Assembly: GCA_940337035.1 (NCBI GenBank)
Contig: CALNHX010007604.1
Coordinates: forward strand, 1-64,000
Length of the DNA stretch: 64,000 nucleotides
DNA from: Agriotes lineatus
Lineage: Eukaryota; Arthropoda; Insecta; Coleoptera; Elateridae
Direction: 5' to 3'
A program made the position numbers and the translations under genes. Below are positions 39,700 through 50,487 of the stretch, in pieces (position 1 is the first letter of the stretch; each line of letters begins with the position of its first letter). The notes under the pieces are model-generated. The model was not told the origin of the DNA and ran no database searches. It was given only the letters and a program-made list of their open reading frames with translations.

Positions 39700-42600
39700 A
39701 ATACAAAAAATAACAATATTAGTTATCCCAAAATCAAAATTGATAAATTTTTAACTAAATATCAACACTAACAACAAAATACATTATTTAAGGGAGAGTT
39801 TAGCAAACTGTAAGGTTACTTATCTTCCACCGTCCCAAGTAAACTAATGATTTTGTTGATACTAGCTCTTGGGGCATGTTCTTAATCGATGAGAAAGGGG
39901 ATTGGTTACAATAAAAACGATCACATAATCATAAACGTTTCACTTGGAATCGAATGTAGGATAACAGTTCTTTTATTATGTTTCAACTGTAAACAACTTT
40001 GATTTTTAATCATTATCATAGAGGAACATCATATGGCTAATTATACAAACCGACAATTAGTAGATTTTTTGTATCGGCCAGAAGAATTCCATCAAGGTCG
40101 TTTCATCTACATTATTTTGAGGAGGGTGAAGGTCGCTGCATATGCAAAATTACTTCAATTACTTCCTGTTTATGAAAAAATAATTACCAATTAAATTCAT
40201 ATCGTACATATCACAAATTGTAGATAAGTGACCAGTACTTGTAGGTACAATACTTACTTCTCAATTGTATTTCTAGGGTAAGTAAAATACTAGAATATTT
40301 TTCAGACATGCAGTAACGACAGGTGAACTACAGCTCAATCCACGAAAATAAGCAAAACACCAATTAGGGTTCGCTGTACCAACTTGCACATAATCAGTTG
40401 TCAAGCGTTATTGCAGAATAGGCATCTTGCTTTTCTGAAACCCCCGACCTCATTACGAGGGTCGAGCAGTGTAATAAGCAAGTTATGCCGCATACATTCC
40501 ATTAAAAATTTGCGGCTGTATTTCGCATTGCCGTAATAAATCGCAACCCTCCTCGCGGAATCTTTGTGGTACCTCGACAAACATAAACTAGGCGAATGCC
40601 AACCTAAGCAAATTTGTAAGCAAACCCCAGGGAGGAACCGCCAGGGAAAAACGATTGGGAAGGATCCGTCATTTTATAAGATTTTGCGCGAGGTTTCTTA
40701 CGGCCCATGATAGGATTGATGCAGAGAATTCGCGGGGATTCCTGATGTAGTCGAATAATTTTCTGATACTACGTGCGGGAATAAAGGTCGTACACGGGTC
40801 GCAGGGATGAAAGGATTGCAATAATTTCGGGTCATCCAAGAGGTGGATTTACGTGAGCGCGAAATCAGAATTTACGTCGGTTTAGAGAAATTTTTAATAA
40901 ATTCGGGCTGTGTAAGTTCGAGCAACGCGAATAATAAAATGTTAAATATTGCTCCACGTTATTAAGTTCTCGGATTTGTTGACTGAATTGTGCAGTCTTA
41001 CAGTCTTACTTATAAGTTTGCAAAACATTAATTACATAACCTTGGGCATTGCTAGCATCCCAACAGCTTGTATCAGAACATATCTTTATGTTTCGAAGTT
41101 ACAGTTGGTTAAAACCTTGGGAGTTTAGCTTTAACCACCCAAGTTTCGTCCGAAATATGATCTTTGTTTGATGTACAGTAGGCGCTGATTTTTCCACAAA
41201 GTCATCAAACTTCATTAAGGGGAAATATTAGGGATTGCAAAACTCGTTAGGCTGTTTCTCACACATTACCATGTCAGAATTTAAGTAACTTTACATGTAC
41301 TAATCACCAACTGTAACTTTCCACTTTCTGCACAGCATTCTTAAAAGCAAAATTTCGCCGTTAGTCTCCAAAACCGCCTCCAAATGTGGCCATTCATTCG
41401 CAGAGTAGATCCGGAAAATCCACTGGTTCACAGATTTTATGCTTGGTGTTACTGAAATTTTAAAATATGACTATCCTTAATACTCCCTTTGAATTATTGA
41501 AATTTGGGGTATTTAACGTATGTATGGGTTTATGTAACGTATTTTATTTTATTGTCTATGTTTTATTGTGACAATTTTTCTGAGCTTCTGAGATTTACAT
41601 TATTTTATGTTGCATATTTTACGTTACGAGGAAAAGAGTAATTTCATTTCAGTTCTAAAACTGAGATTGCAGAGCGAATAGAAATTTTTTATCTGCTGAA
41701 ACCATTTTAGTCAACGTAGTTAATCTTAAACTTTTATTCTGGAAAGCAATTACATTCGCTCTAAATTGATAAACAAAGTAAACTTCATGTCGTTTGTAAT
41801 TACAAATTTATGTATTCTTTATTGTTATAAACAAGTTTTAATGGATCTCGAAAATTAACAGAAACTAAACTGGCTCGGCGTTTTCTAGCAAATAAAATGT
41901 TACAGTCAATGCTAATTGAAATATGAAGTGATAAATGGTGCATTTTTGTTCCAACATACCAATTTTGAATTTTACAGTGTATATGGGTTTCAGACGCGCC
42001 AATAAAATGATCGTGAAATAACTCCAATTACGTATTTCCAAAGTATATTGTTAAACATTTCCATATTTACTGTAGGATATAGTATATTTTAGCTTTTACA
42101 CGACTACTTCATATATATTGTACCTGCATTTCAAGAATAGAAAATTGAATATCGGAAAGTAGCTGTTCCACATTCCTTTTTAATAAAAGAAGTAAATTTC
42201 CTATATTTTAACTTGGTTACTGATATGGAAATACATTTATGAAGTGTGAAATTCCCTTTTATACAACTGAATGTATTTTTGTTGTTTAAAAATAGTTTAT
42301 TTCATTTTGGAACCATAATCTTGTTTATTTGCGCTGTATAGCGGGTGTAAAATGGCTTTTATGGCTTTAGGCCTGTAAAGTTGCTAAGCAGTATAACAAA
42401 AAACAATGTAGTACAGCAACGCCACAGATCTGCATGGAAAGCATAGAACAGAAATTCCCAGCGCCAGCACAATGAAGACGCCGTAGTCAAAACGTCAAAT
42501 CCTTGAATTTCGCTCATTTTGAGAATCAAAATAAAATAAAAAATTGTATGTACTACGTGTCTAATCGTGATTATGCCCTTAATATATGAATAACTATTAT

Positions 42601-42890
42601 GACCATGAAATCTATTATCTGTTAGTTATTACCAAATGAATTAAAAATATGATGGGAATTCACATATACATACCAAAAATGATCATCTACCAGCTAAACT
42701 AAAATTATTTAAATGCGAACATGAAATTTTTGTTATTTACGGCTATCCTAATTTAGTACTTCTTATTCCCGAACTGAGCTCAAATTTGTCACAATAACTT
42801 AATTGGTCCATGTTCAGTGCAAATTGCATTGCGTTCATGGTTGTAGTGCCTTTTTAAAGTTTTTGGTATATTATTTCCTTGAATCTGAAA
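39700..42890. other. Non-coding stretch with a GC-richer island
   Basis: No gene is recognised. The part from about 40430 to 40930 is GC-richer and repeat-poor (many CG-containing words, for example CTCGCGGAATC and CGTGAGCGCG). It resembles the other islands in this window and may be regulatory. The rest is plain AT-rich DNA. Confidence 0.4.
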
Positions 42891-42894
42891 TAAT

Positions 42895-43575
42895 CTAAAA
42901 GTATCTTATATTTAAAAATCTGATATGATACACTCACACGACTTCCTTATAATTAGCCAAAAATTAGATTTTTAATTTTTAATCATTTGTCAACAATTTT
43001 CAAAAATTATGAATTCTACAGAAACAGTACAAAATAGAGCGTTAGTTGAAAAGACAAATTTTCTCTAAAATTTTAAGCTGAATTAAAAAATGTCATAATA
43101 TACCGGGTGTTCTACTTAAAATAGGAGTTAATAAAAAAAAAAGGAAACAACAAACGAAACCCATTTTAGAAGTATTCAACTGGAAGATCACCTATCTCAC
43201 ATCAATACACATTAAAAGTGTAATAAAAGTGTAAAGCTTGAAAAAAGTTGGTTTTGAAAAAATTGAGAAAAACTGAAAAATCACAAAAGGAAACACCATA
43301 CTTCCCGTTATGCGATTTTCTTCAAAAGCTTGCTGTCGCATCTAGATAGTACACAAAACTTATATATGAAGTTTCAATGACATACCTCTTTTCATTTTTG
43401 AGATATTCTATTCACACACAGGCAGACACACAGACATATACACAGACCGACAGACAGACCAATAAACAAAAACATGTGTGTTGGGTTCAGGGGACTCTAA
43501 ACCGTGAAGATCTGTTGAAAACGCAATTTCGGAATTTTGGGGTGAATCCAATACTCCCTTTATTGCAAAAACAAG
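42895..43575 (+). repeat. Dispersed repeat family, copy 1
   Basis: This 680-base segment is matched almost end to end by 62510-63140 in the same orientation. Shared landmarks are TTATAATTAGCCAAAAAT, AATATACCGGGTGTTCTA, AACCCATTTTAGAAGTATT, TTATGCGATTTTCTTCAAAA, a CAGACAGACCAAT stretch and CGTGAAGATCTGTTGAAAAC. This copy has an extra run of CA/GACA-type repeats near 43413-43463. It is probably non-coding. No terminal inverted repeats or target duplication are seen, so the class is unknown. Confidence 0.75.
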
Positions 43576-43899
43576 GATTTCATAATAGAAAGCAAGGTTT
43601 TCGTTTAATAAATATGCGAAATTGTATTTTCATCTACAGCGTTGATAGACTGTGGGATTTGGCATCATTATGTTTAATTCCGAGAAAATGTCTGGTCAAA
43701 AAGCAATTGACCAATGTTGTTTTTGTAATTTGCTTTGTTAACAGAAATGCGCTGCTGCCATTTAAGGAAATGTTTTTGAATACAGCCGCTAAACTAATAA
43801 TGCCTGAGAAACATGTGATTGCTTCATAGTTGGAGCATACCTAAAAACCTGGCTCGGGAAGGTATAGATTGGTCTCTTTAAATAAAAACAATCTATATC

Positions 43900-44690
43900 A
43901 GGTTTTAAATGAAAGTGATGATATTAAACAAAAAACAAAACACATGGTGTAGATTTAAAAGGTCAAACATGCTAGAAGATCAAATACAATATACACAAAA
44001 AATAAAATGAAAAAAGCTGTAAAGTTGTGACAATTGTGCAAAAAACCAAAAACTGTTTTAAACTTGATCAAGAAACTTAAGGGACTCCGCGAAACAGATA
44101 AGAAACAAAAATCAAATAATAGAGCTATAACAGCAACCGAAGCAGTTCTAGAAGACAAGCGAAACCACTATGACAGCAATTTTAAACATGACAAGAGCAA
44201 GCAAAAACCATAGGAAGATATAAATATAGAAGAAGGCCATTACAGAGGAGGAAGCAAAATATTTCCTTAAAAGCACACGTAATTGAACATATATTTGAAG
44301 ACGAAAAAGCAGCTTTTCTGAAAAAGTGATAGGCCGAAACAGAAATATCTTTCTGGATTTTATAGATCTTGAAGTGGCTGTTGGTCGAGTTCCAAGACTT
44401 GAAGAACTACAGACAAATCCTAAATTAATTCGAACAATAAAAAAAACAGAAGTAGTAGGAATGGTAAGACTAAATGGAGAAGTATTCGAAGCATTTAGAG
44501 TGGATAAAATGGTAAAGTGGGGGGATAGTATAAGCCTATTGCTGTTTGTTATTTATATGAACAGAATAATTTAAAAATGCAAAAATAATACAAGAAGCGC
44601 AAGACTGGGGTATTACGATTTAAATCCAATAAAGGCCAAAGGTATAGTATATGCAGACGATATGCGATTATGGCAAAACTTCCTTCTCTT
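43900..44690 (+). pseudogene. Decayed LINE reverse transcriptase fragment
   Basis: The + strand shows a linker with LEDKRNHYDSNFK (about 44145-44190), then in another frame DFIDLEVAVGRVPRLEELQ (about 44355-44410; compare FIDLEKAFDRVPR of RT block A). It continues VRLNGEVFEAFRV, WGDSISLLLFVIYMNRII (about 44518-44572; compare RQGDSLSPLLF..YMDRII) and VYADDMRLW (about 44648-44676; the YADD catalytic motif). The second Asp pair is kept, but block A has lost its key Asp context and stops and shifts interrupt the frame. It is flanked by other repeats. Confidence 0.65.
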
Positions 44691-44699
44691 TCCCTTCAG

Positions 44700-44985
44700 T
44701 CCTTCCGTATACATACTATAGAATACCCAAGGTTTCTACATCACAAAGAAGTAATACCGTCATATGTCATTGCATCGACTTCCAACAGTAATCGGTTTTC
44801 CTAAGCGTGGCTTATCAAAAATATCGGCTATCTACGTCCATTTAGGTACATTGCTGACATCGATAGCTGAATCACCATATCCTTTTACAAGCCTTTCATA
44901 CATTTCTAAGTCTAAACCACCTTCTTTTACCAAACACTCTATCACTACTTACAATAGTTTGAAAGACCACACAACTTGCAATATG
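44700..44985 (-). pseudogene. Mariner transposase N-terminal fragment
   Basis: On the - strand ECLVKEGGLDLEMYERLVKGYGDSAIDVSNVPKW is readable in short pieces (about 44960-44855), followed by a stop and then DKPRLGKPITV (about 44820). This follows the mariner N-terminal pattern in which helix-turn-helix segments with 'YGD.A...STV..W' precede 'D.PR.GRP.T.'. No catalytic domain follows. It is a different lineage from the mariner at 26.7-28.4 kb, which has the TVYDWF type of helix. Confidence 0.55.
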
Positions 44986-45093
44986 ATACTTTAATTCACA
45001 AATGACACATGAAAACAATAAAGTGATAGAGTCACGGATAATCGGAGAATGTTTAGTCGCTTTATATTCTACAGAACATAAGAATCAGGTGTC

Positions 45094-45316
45094 TGGACCG
45101 TGTCATTATTGAGTTCGAAGAACTTAACGTTTTGCCTACTTTCGTAAGGGGCTTCATCAGGAGGAAACGCAAACGGGTACGGTAACTCAACGTGTAAACC
45201 AGTAGTTTCGCCTCTGGCGTGGTTTACACGTGCTCTTTTGCTTTTCCTTCTGATGAAGCCCCTTACGAAAGTGAGCGAAACGTTGTGTTCTTCGACCTCA
45301 ATAATGACACGGTCCA
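45094..45316. repeat. Foldback repeat with hammerhead-like core words
   Basis: The 80-base arms at 45094-45173 and 45237-45316 are inverted copies of each other with about ten differences, and a second inner pair (ACGTGTAAACC at 45190 and GGTTTACACGT at 45221) extends the palindrome. Each arm carries the words CTGATGAAGCCCC and TTACGAAAGT; the right arm, on the + strand, also has GCGAAACG. CTGATGA...GAAAC is the conserved core order of hammerhead ribozymes, which are known from the terminal repeats of Penelope-like elements. The left arm has GCAAAAC in place of GCGAAAC. No Penelope polymerase is seen nearby. Ribozyme identity is not shown, because I could not build stems I and III convincingly. 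Confidence 0.6.
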
Positions 45317-46929
45317 ATCCCGGAAATCGTTTATTACTTAATGACAATGGCCGTGAAAGCCGTGAAATCAATGAGGTGTCTGTATTAATGGATATGTAAT
45401 ATGCATTCGTCATTGCAAGTGTCTGTGGCAGTCTTAAGTGTTTATTAGTCTATCCAGTCTACAGTTTAATAGTGTCTTTGATAGAACTGTCGTAACTGAT
45501 GTTATTATTTTTTTGATAAAATTTGGACTTGGAGAATCTTAATCACTATATGATTCCACATTTCTACCATAGATGCATAAAAGGGTATTTATTACTCCCT
45601 GCCTGAAACAGTTGAAGAATGGGTTACTTTTTTAACAAAATGGTTTTTTATTAATGAAACAAAGTAGACTAAGAAGAGTGGGCTTATCGCGGATTACTAA
45701 AATGCATTAACAGACGATCTACTTTTATCGCCGCCATCATTCTCGTGGCCGCCTTATCGCTCCTCAGTACCCTCAAGTGGCATTTCCATAACGACCGCTT
45801 GTTTTCGCCCAATCAGATTTCGAAAATGAGCATCTGTCATTTCAGAAGTGCTGCGAAAAGATAAGGGGTCCCGAAATGGGGTTGCGGAATCCCGCTTCCG
45901 AGCCCGGGCGCGAGCTCCATCCCGATGAGCGAATGCAATTTGGTTTCGTCTGCTATTGAAGATCCGCGAGTTAACCGCGGGAGCTGGGGACGAATTAGCT
46001 CTTTAAAGTTAATTAGAGGCGGCCGCTAACGTCTTGCGGAAAAATAGCGCACTTTGTTAGCGGTAGTTTATGCTTTATAGGACAGTGGAGCAATACGTCA
46101 AGTTGTCGGCTGCATCGTGACTCTACTACATTATTTCGTCGCAATGTGCCAGAGAAATTTTCTCCGCATTTTCTTTCGGTTTGTTTTTCTGGCGAAAGCA
46201 GGAACGCATCATATTGGGATTTCCACAGGAGCCGCCAGCAGCCTCCTGGGGGGTTCTTTCTGCGTGCTATTGAAGCAATCTTTTCTTCCGCTGCTCCTTG
46301 GAGGAAACTGCTTAGCGCAATTATGTAAAATAAATAAGGGAGAAGCCGGTGTAGCCTAACAGAATCGCGGAAAAATAAGCAGCGATATGGCGATTGCATT
46401 GATTTTATTTGCCTTCTCTTGAAAAGCTGGAGGGTGTTAACTGAAACGAAGCTTAACCGAGTTGGAGTCTTTAAATTCGTAGAGCGTTTAATTTTATTGC
46501 GGAGGCCCCGAGGCGTTCTCTAATGAACGTTATGGGAATAAAATGCCCCACTTTTTATTGTGTTCAGTTGACACGTGATTAAATCTACTTCAGGAATTAT
46601 TCGCCTTAATTTCACTGAAAACGGAAGCCTGCGCGTTAATTTCTGCGTTGTTTTTGTGCAAATGCGTTACTTTGAAATCATAAAAATTGTATACCTACAT
46701 GCATAAGAAAAGCTAGTAATTTTAGAATAGGAAAGCTACTCATTTCAAGTATAGAATGTTTTGCTAATCCAAGGTAGTTAGTTCTATAGTACATTAATTT
46801 CTTCTAAATTTACATTTTGAAAAAAGCATGGTGGTTACCTAAATTCTACATTAAATACATTGTGAATTCAAAAAGACCTATAAAAATTTGGATGTGATTA
46901 ACATAAGCAGGTAGATACACATTTAAAAA
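45317..46929. other. Non-coding stretch with a GC-rich island
   Basis: The part from about 45700 to 46630 is clearly GC-richer than its surroundings and low in repeats, with CG-rich words such as GAGCCCGGGCGCGAGC near 45900. Frames of up to 128 codons exist on both strands at 46013-46399, as expected in GC-rich DNA, and show no motif. This could be regulatory DNA or a promoter-proximal region; I see no exon. Confidence 0.4.
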
Positions 46930-47359
46930 AATCTGAAAAGTGCTTTACGCGGAATTTCCCTCGTACAACTCGATCGATGCAAGTTTCAGTCTGCGATGAC
47001 TATAGTGTGCGTCAATAGCTGCACATTTCTGTCCCTTTTACTATGTTCACCCTGCTAGGTCTCATTTTCATAAAAAGTAGCAACCTTAGCTATGTACAAA
47101 TGATTACATTTATCTATTCTTGAGTTAAAGCAAAAATAAATTTCATTTATTTTTTAAGGTACTCACCCGTATGTACTGGACCGAAAGTATGTTCGGTTTT
47201 GAGCCAGGTAGACATCTAATCCGCATGCAAAATATCGTCTTCCTCCAACAAATAGTTTTTGAGCTATACCGCCAACAGAGACATACGAAATTAAAACATG
47301 TTTTTCAGTATCTAGGAGCCATTAAACGCGAAGATCTGAAGAAATCACGGAATTTAATT
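46930..47359 (+). repeat. Diverged relative of the dispersed repeat family
   Basis: The right part matches the two better copies only in scattered blocks and in the same order: TTTTTGAGCTAT (for TTTTTGAGATAT), AAACATGTTTTTC, GGAGCCATTAAACGCGAAGATCTG (for GGGGACTC.AAACGTGAAGATCTG) and CACGGAATTT. It runs directly into the assembly gap. It may be an older subfamily. Confidence 0.45.
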
Positions 47360-47382
47360 NNNNNNNNNNNNNNNNNNNNNNN
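47360..47382. other. Assembly gap (23 N)
   Basis: The run of N sits exactly between the diverged dispersed repeat and the TTTA-type tail of the LINE at 47383. The target duplication of the LINE, if any, is therefore hidden here, and the true gap length is unknown. Confidence 0.95.
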
Positions 47383-47608
47383 TTATTTATTTATTTATTA
47401 ACGGGAAACCCCAATTGAATTAATACATAAAAACAAAACGAGTAATAGTATAAAGCACCCTAATAACACAATAAACTAAAAACAAAAAATTTTCTCTGCA
47501 TACACAAAATATTAATGCAAGACAAACAAATCTAGTAATAGTACAAAGCACCCTAATAACAGAAGAACTAAAACTTAAAAATTAAAACTTCTCTGCATAC
47601 ATAAAATA
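47383..47608 (-). other. 3' UTR and AAATA-type tail of the intact LINE
   Basis: On the - strand the sequence after the ORF2 stop is a short 3' UTR with an internal near-duplication (GTGCTTTATACTATT-like phrases near 47455 and 47545). It ends in AATAAATAAATAAATAA at 47383-47399. Short tandem tails in place of poly(A) are usual for CR1-group elements. Confidence 0.7.
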
Positions 47609-50458
47609 TTATTGCAAGATTACCCTAAGTGAAGTTTTAAATATATTTATTGTTACACCAAAGAAATTTATGCTATTACAGACATTATTAGCGCTATGAC
47701 ATATCCTGGAAATAGGAGAGTATTGTCCATAAGTGGTTCTATGAATAGGTATATGAAAAAGAATAGAATTTCTCATATTTCTAGGAGGAATGTGAAAATA
47801 AATTTGAGATAACAACTTAGGGCAATTTATATAACCATTTAATAATTTAAACAGAAAACATAAAGCAGAACAAGTCCTGCGCACTTCTAGAGTTTCTAAA
47901 TGGAGAAAATCTTCCATATGCGAGTATGAAAAATCGTTACTGTTAACAATGATACCTATTTTAAACGCTACTAATCTTAAAAACTTTCTCTGCACTAATT
48001 CTATTCTATTAGAATACACTTTATAATAAGGATTCCACACAGGAGAGCAATATTCTAAGTGACTTCGAACTAAAGAACAATATAATAATTTTATTGTATT
48101 AACATTAGTAAAGTTCGTTGACGATCTTTTCAAAAAGCCCAGCATCTTGAAAGCCTTATTAACAATAGTGCCAATATGCAAACTAAAACTAAGCGTGGTA
48201 TCAAAGATAACACCCAAATCCTTAACGCTAGTAACAGATTTTAGAGGGTTTGCACCTAAATGATAATCATACAAAACTGGATTCCTACATCTAAAAAAAC
48301 GCATAACATAACACTTAGATATGTTTAAGTCAATGACATTGTTGTTGCACCATATAAGCAAACGATCAAGTACATATTGTAAATTACGTGTGTCAGACAG
48401 TGATTCAACTTTTATAAATACTTTCAAATCATCAGCAAATAGCAAAAAATGACAGTCACGAAAAATTTTAGTTATATCATTTATAAAGATATTAAAAAGA
48501 ATGGGACCCAAGTGAGACCCTTGAGGTACACCAGATGTCACATCTATTTCATATGAAACATAGTTTTTAATTTTTACCATTTGCTTTCTACTCATTAAGT
48601 AACTACCAATCCATCTGAGTAAGGAACCAGTAATGCCATAGGCTTTTAACTTAGCAACCAGTATTTGCAGATTAACCCTGTCGAACGCTTTGGAGAAGTC
48701 CGTATAAACGGCATCTACCTGACAGCCTTTCTCCAAAACGTTCACTATGAAATGCTGATATAACAATAAATTAGTGCAAGTTGATCTACCCTCAGTAAAT
48801 CCATGTTGTTCATCAATAATGATGTTTTTAAACATTTGTGTTAATTTATCCGCAACAATACTTTCAAAAATTTTTGGTATTAAACTAATTATTGAAATAG
48901 GTCGGTAGTTACGAATATCAGATTTGTTTCCAGATTTATAAACAGGGGTAATGTAATTTATTTTCCAACAATCAGGAAATTGTCCAGTTGATAATGAAAG
49001 GTTAAATAATGTGAAAAGTGGCCTAGCAACAATGAAAGAAGTTTGCTTTAAAAAAATTGAAGGTATCCTGTCAGTACCAGGTCCCTTATAGTAACTCAAC
49101 TTATCTATTTTTTCTACAATCTCAGACAACGAGATCCTAATGTTAGAGCAATCAGTAGATTTATAAAAGTTATAATTAGGCACATGAACTTCATTAGTTG
49201 AATAAACTGCTGCAAAATTATTGGCAAATAAGTTCGCAATATCAGTCCCATTATTAGCATAATTGTCATCCAGATGCATCATACTAGGTAGACCATGATC
49301 TTTTTTATTTGAATTAACAAAATTCCAAAAAGATTTTATATTACCAGGAATTGAATTCTCAACTCTATTAATGTAATTCCTAAAACATTCATCCGCTAGA
49401 TTTTTACAACGCTTACGTATTTCTGAAAATGACATGTAGTCATTAAATGAATTAGAGGCTTTATATTTCTTGTGGGCTTCTTTTTTGGCATTAATTAAAT
49501 GTTTAAGTTCACTACTAAACCAACACGGAAAAGTAGATCTACATAATTTACGCAAAGGAACTAACAGATTTATAACATTATACAAGTGATTATAAAATGT
49601 ATTAACAGCTTCATCTAACTCCAGACCATCTAAACATAAATCCCAATCTATATCACCTAAATACCGGCAGATGTTGCTGTAATCAGCATTCTTAAAATCG
49701 TATGCATATTCACAATAATTTAACAAAGTAGAAGTTTTTAAATTAATAATCTCTACATGCAAAGCAGGATGATATTTGTCACAATCAAGGAGACAATCAG
49801 TAGCAAGAGAAATCTCTAGTTGCGGCGAGCTAGCAAAAACGAGATCTAATGTCTTTCCGAGCACATTTTTAACGTTATTCAATTGATAAAGATTTAAATA
49901 ACCAAACGTATCACTTAAAGCTAAAGACGCTTCTTTGTCTGCCGAAGTAGCTGCATCAACATTTTCACATTGTACTCCAAGGTCATCATTAGTCCATAAA
50001 CTATTCGGCAAGTTGTAATCACCAAATAAGTAGATTGGTGTACCTCCATTATTCGCCATAATTTCTTCAACAGTACTACAGTGTTCAACATAAGGAATAA
50101 TGGAAGATTTAGGAGGAATATACACAGCTCCAATAAAAAAGCTCATCTGATCGGACTTTACCTCAATAAATAATTGCTCAACAGAGTTAATCGAAGTGGT
50201 TAAAATACGACTAAAGAACTCATTTTTTACAGCAACAAGTACTCCACCTCCAAGACTATAAACACTGTTAAGCAGATTACGGTCATATCTATAGACAACA
50301 TAATTATTAAAACCAAGTTCATTGTCCATAATACCATCATGTAGCCAAGTCTCAGTAAGAACAATTACATCATAATTGACACACAAGCAATCTATAGCAC
50401 TCCGCAACGTATTTAATTTGGTCCGAACACCACGTACATTTTGGTAATATACAGACAA
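47609..50458 (-). CDS. LINE ORF2: endonuclease and reverse transcriptase (CR1/Jockey group)
   Basis: An uninterrupted 949-codon frame encodes the retrotransposon polymerase that nicks target DNA and primes reverse transcription of its own RNA at the nick. The N-terminal APE-type endonuclease (about residues 1-235) shows YYQNVRGVRTK, TETWLHDGI (catalytic Glu), FGDYNLPNSLW (about 146, Asp/Asn) and CDKYHPAL (about 225, final His). The reverse transcriptase (about 500-760) shows YRPISIISLIPKIFE, GFTEGRSTCTNLL, DFSKAFDRVN, SGVPQGSHLGPILFN and LLFADDLKVF (about 672, catalytic Asp pair). A C-terminal domain with Cys-rich SALCFLFKLLNG follows. There is no RNase H domain. ORF1 ends 29 bases upstream. 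All key residues are present, so the copy may be recent and possibly competent. The clade call (CR1-like versus a Jockey relative) is inferred from the FADDLK form and tail. Confidence 0.9.
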   Translation of the reverse strand: MSVYYQNVRGVRTKLNTLRSAIDCLCVNYDVIVLTETWLHDGIMDNELGFNNYVVYRYDRNLLNSVYSLGGGVLVAVKNEFFSRILTTSINSVEQLFIEVKSDQMSFFIGAVYIPPKSSIIPYVEHCSTVEEIMANNGGTPIYLFGDYNLPNSLWTNDDLGVQCENVDAATSADKEASLALSDTFGYLNLYQLNNVKNVLGKTLDLVFASSPQLEISLATDCLLDCDKYHPALHVEIINLKTSTLLNYCEYAYDFKNADYSNICRYLGDIDWDLCLDGLELDEAVNTFYNHLYNVINLLVPLRKLCRSTFPCWFSSELKHLINAKKEAHKKYKASNSFNDYMSFSEIRKRCKNLADECFRNYINRVENSIPGNIKSFWNFVNSNKKDHGLPSMMHLDDNYANNGTDIANLFANNFAAVYSTNEVHVPNYNFYKSTDCSNIRISLSEIVEKIDKLSYYKGPGTDRIPSIFLKQTSFIVARPLFTLFNLSLSTGQFPDCWKINYITPVYKSGNKSDIRNYRPISIISLIPKIFESIVADKLTQMFKNIIIDEQHGFTEGRSTCTNLLLYQHFIVNVLEKGCQVDAVYTDFSKAFDRVNLQILVAKLKAYGITGSLLRWIGSYLMSRKQMVKIKNYVSYEIDVTSGVPQGSHLGPILFNIFINDITKIFRDCHFLLFADDLKVFIKVESLSDTRNLQYVLDRLLIWCNNNVIDLNISKCYVMRFFRCRNPVLYDYHLGANPLKSVTSVKDLGVIFDTTLSFSLHIGTIVNKAFKMLGFLKRSSTNFTNVNTIKLLYCSLVRSHLEYCSPVWNPYYKVYSNRIELVQRKFLRLVAFKIGIIVNSNDFSYSHMEDFLHLETLEVRRTCSALCFLFKLLNGYINCPKLLSQIYFHIPPRNMRNSILFHIPIHRTTYGQYSPISRICHSANNVCNSINFFGVTINIFKTSLRVILQ

Positions 50459-50487
50459 CTGGTTTGCAGTAGGACGATGAAAAGCAT

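Noticed and set aside
43377..43829. Open frame of 150 codons on the + strand
   Set aside because: It starts in the CA/GACA-type low-complexity run of the dispersed repeat and shows no motif; copy 2 of the repeat does not keep the frame.
46013..46399. Overlapping frames of 128 and 80 codons on opposite strands
   Set aside because: GC-rich DNA gives long chance frames; neither has a motif, splice context or support from the other islands.
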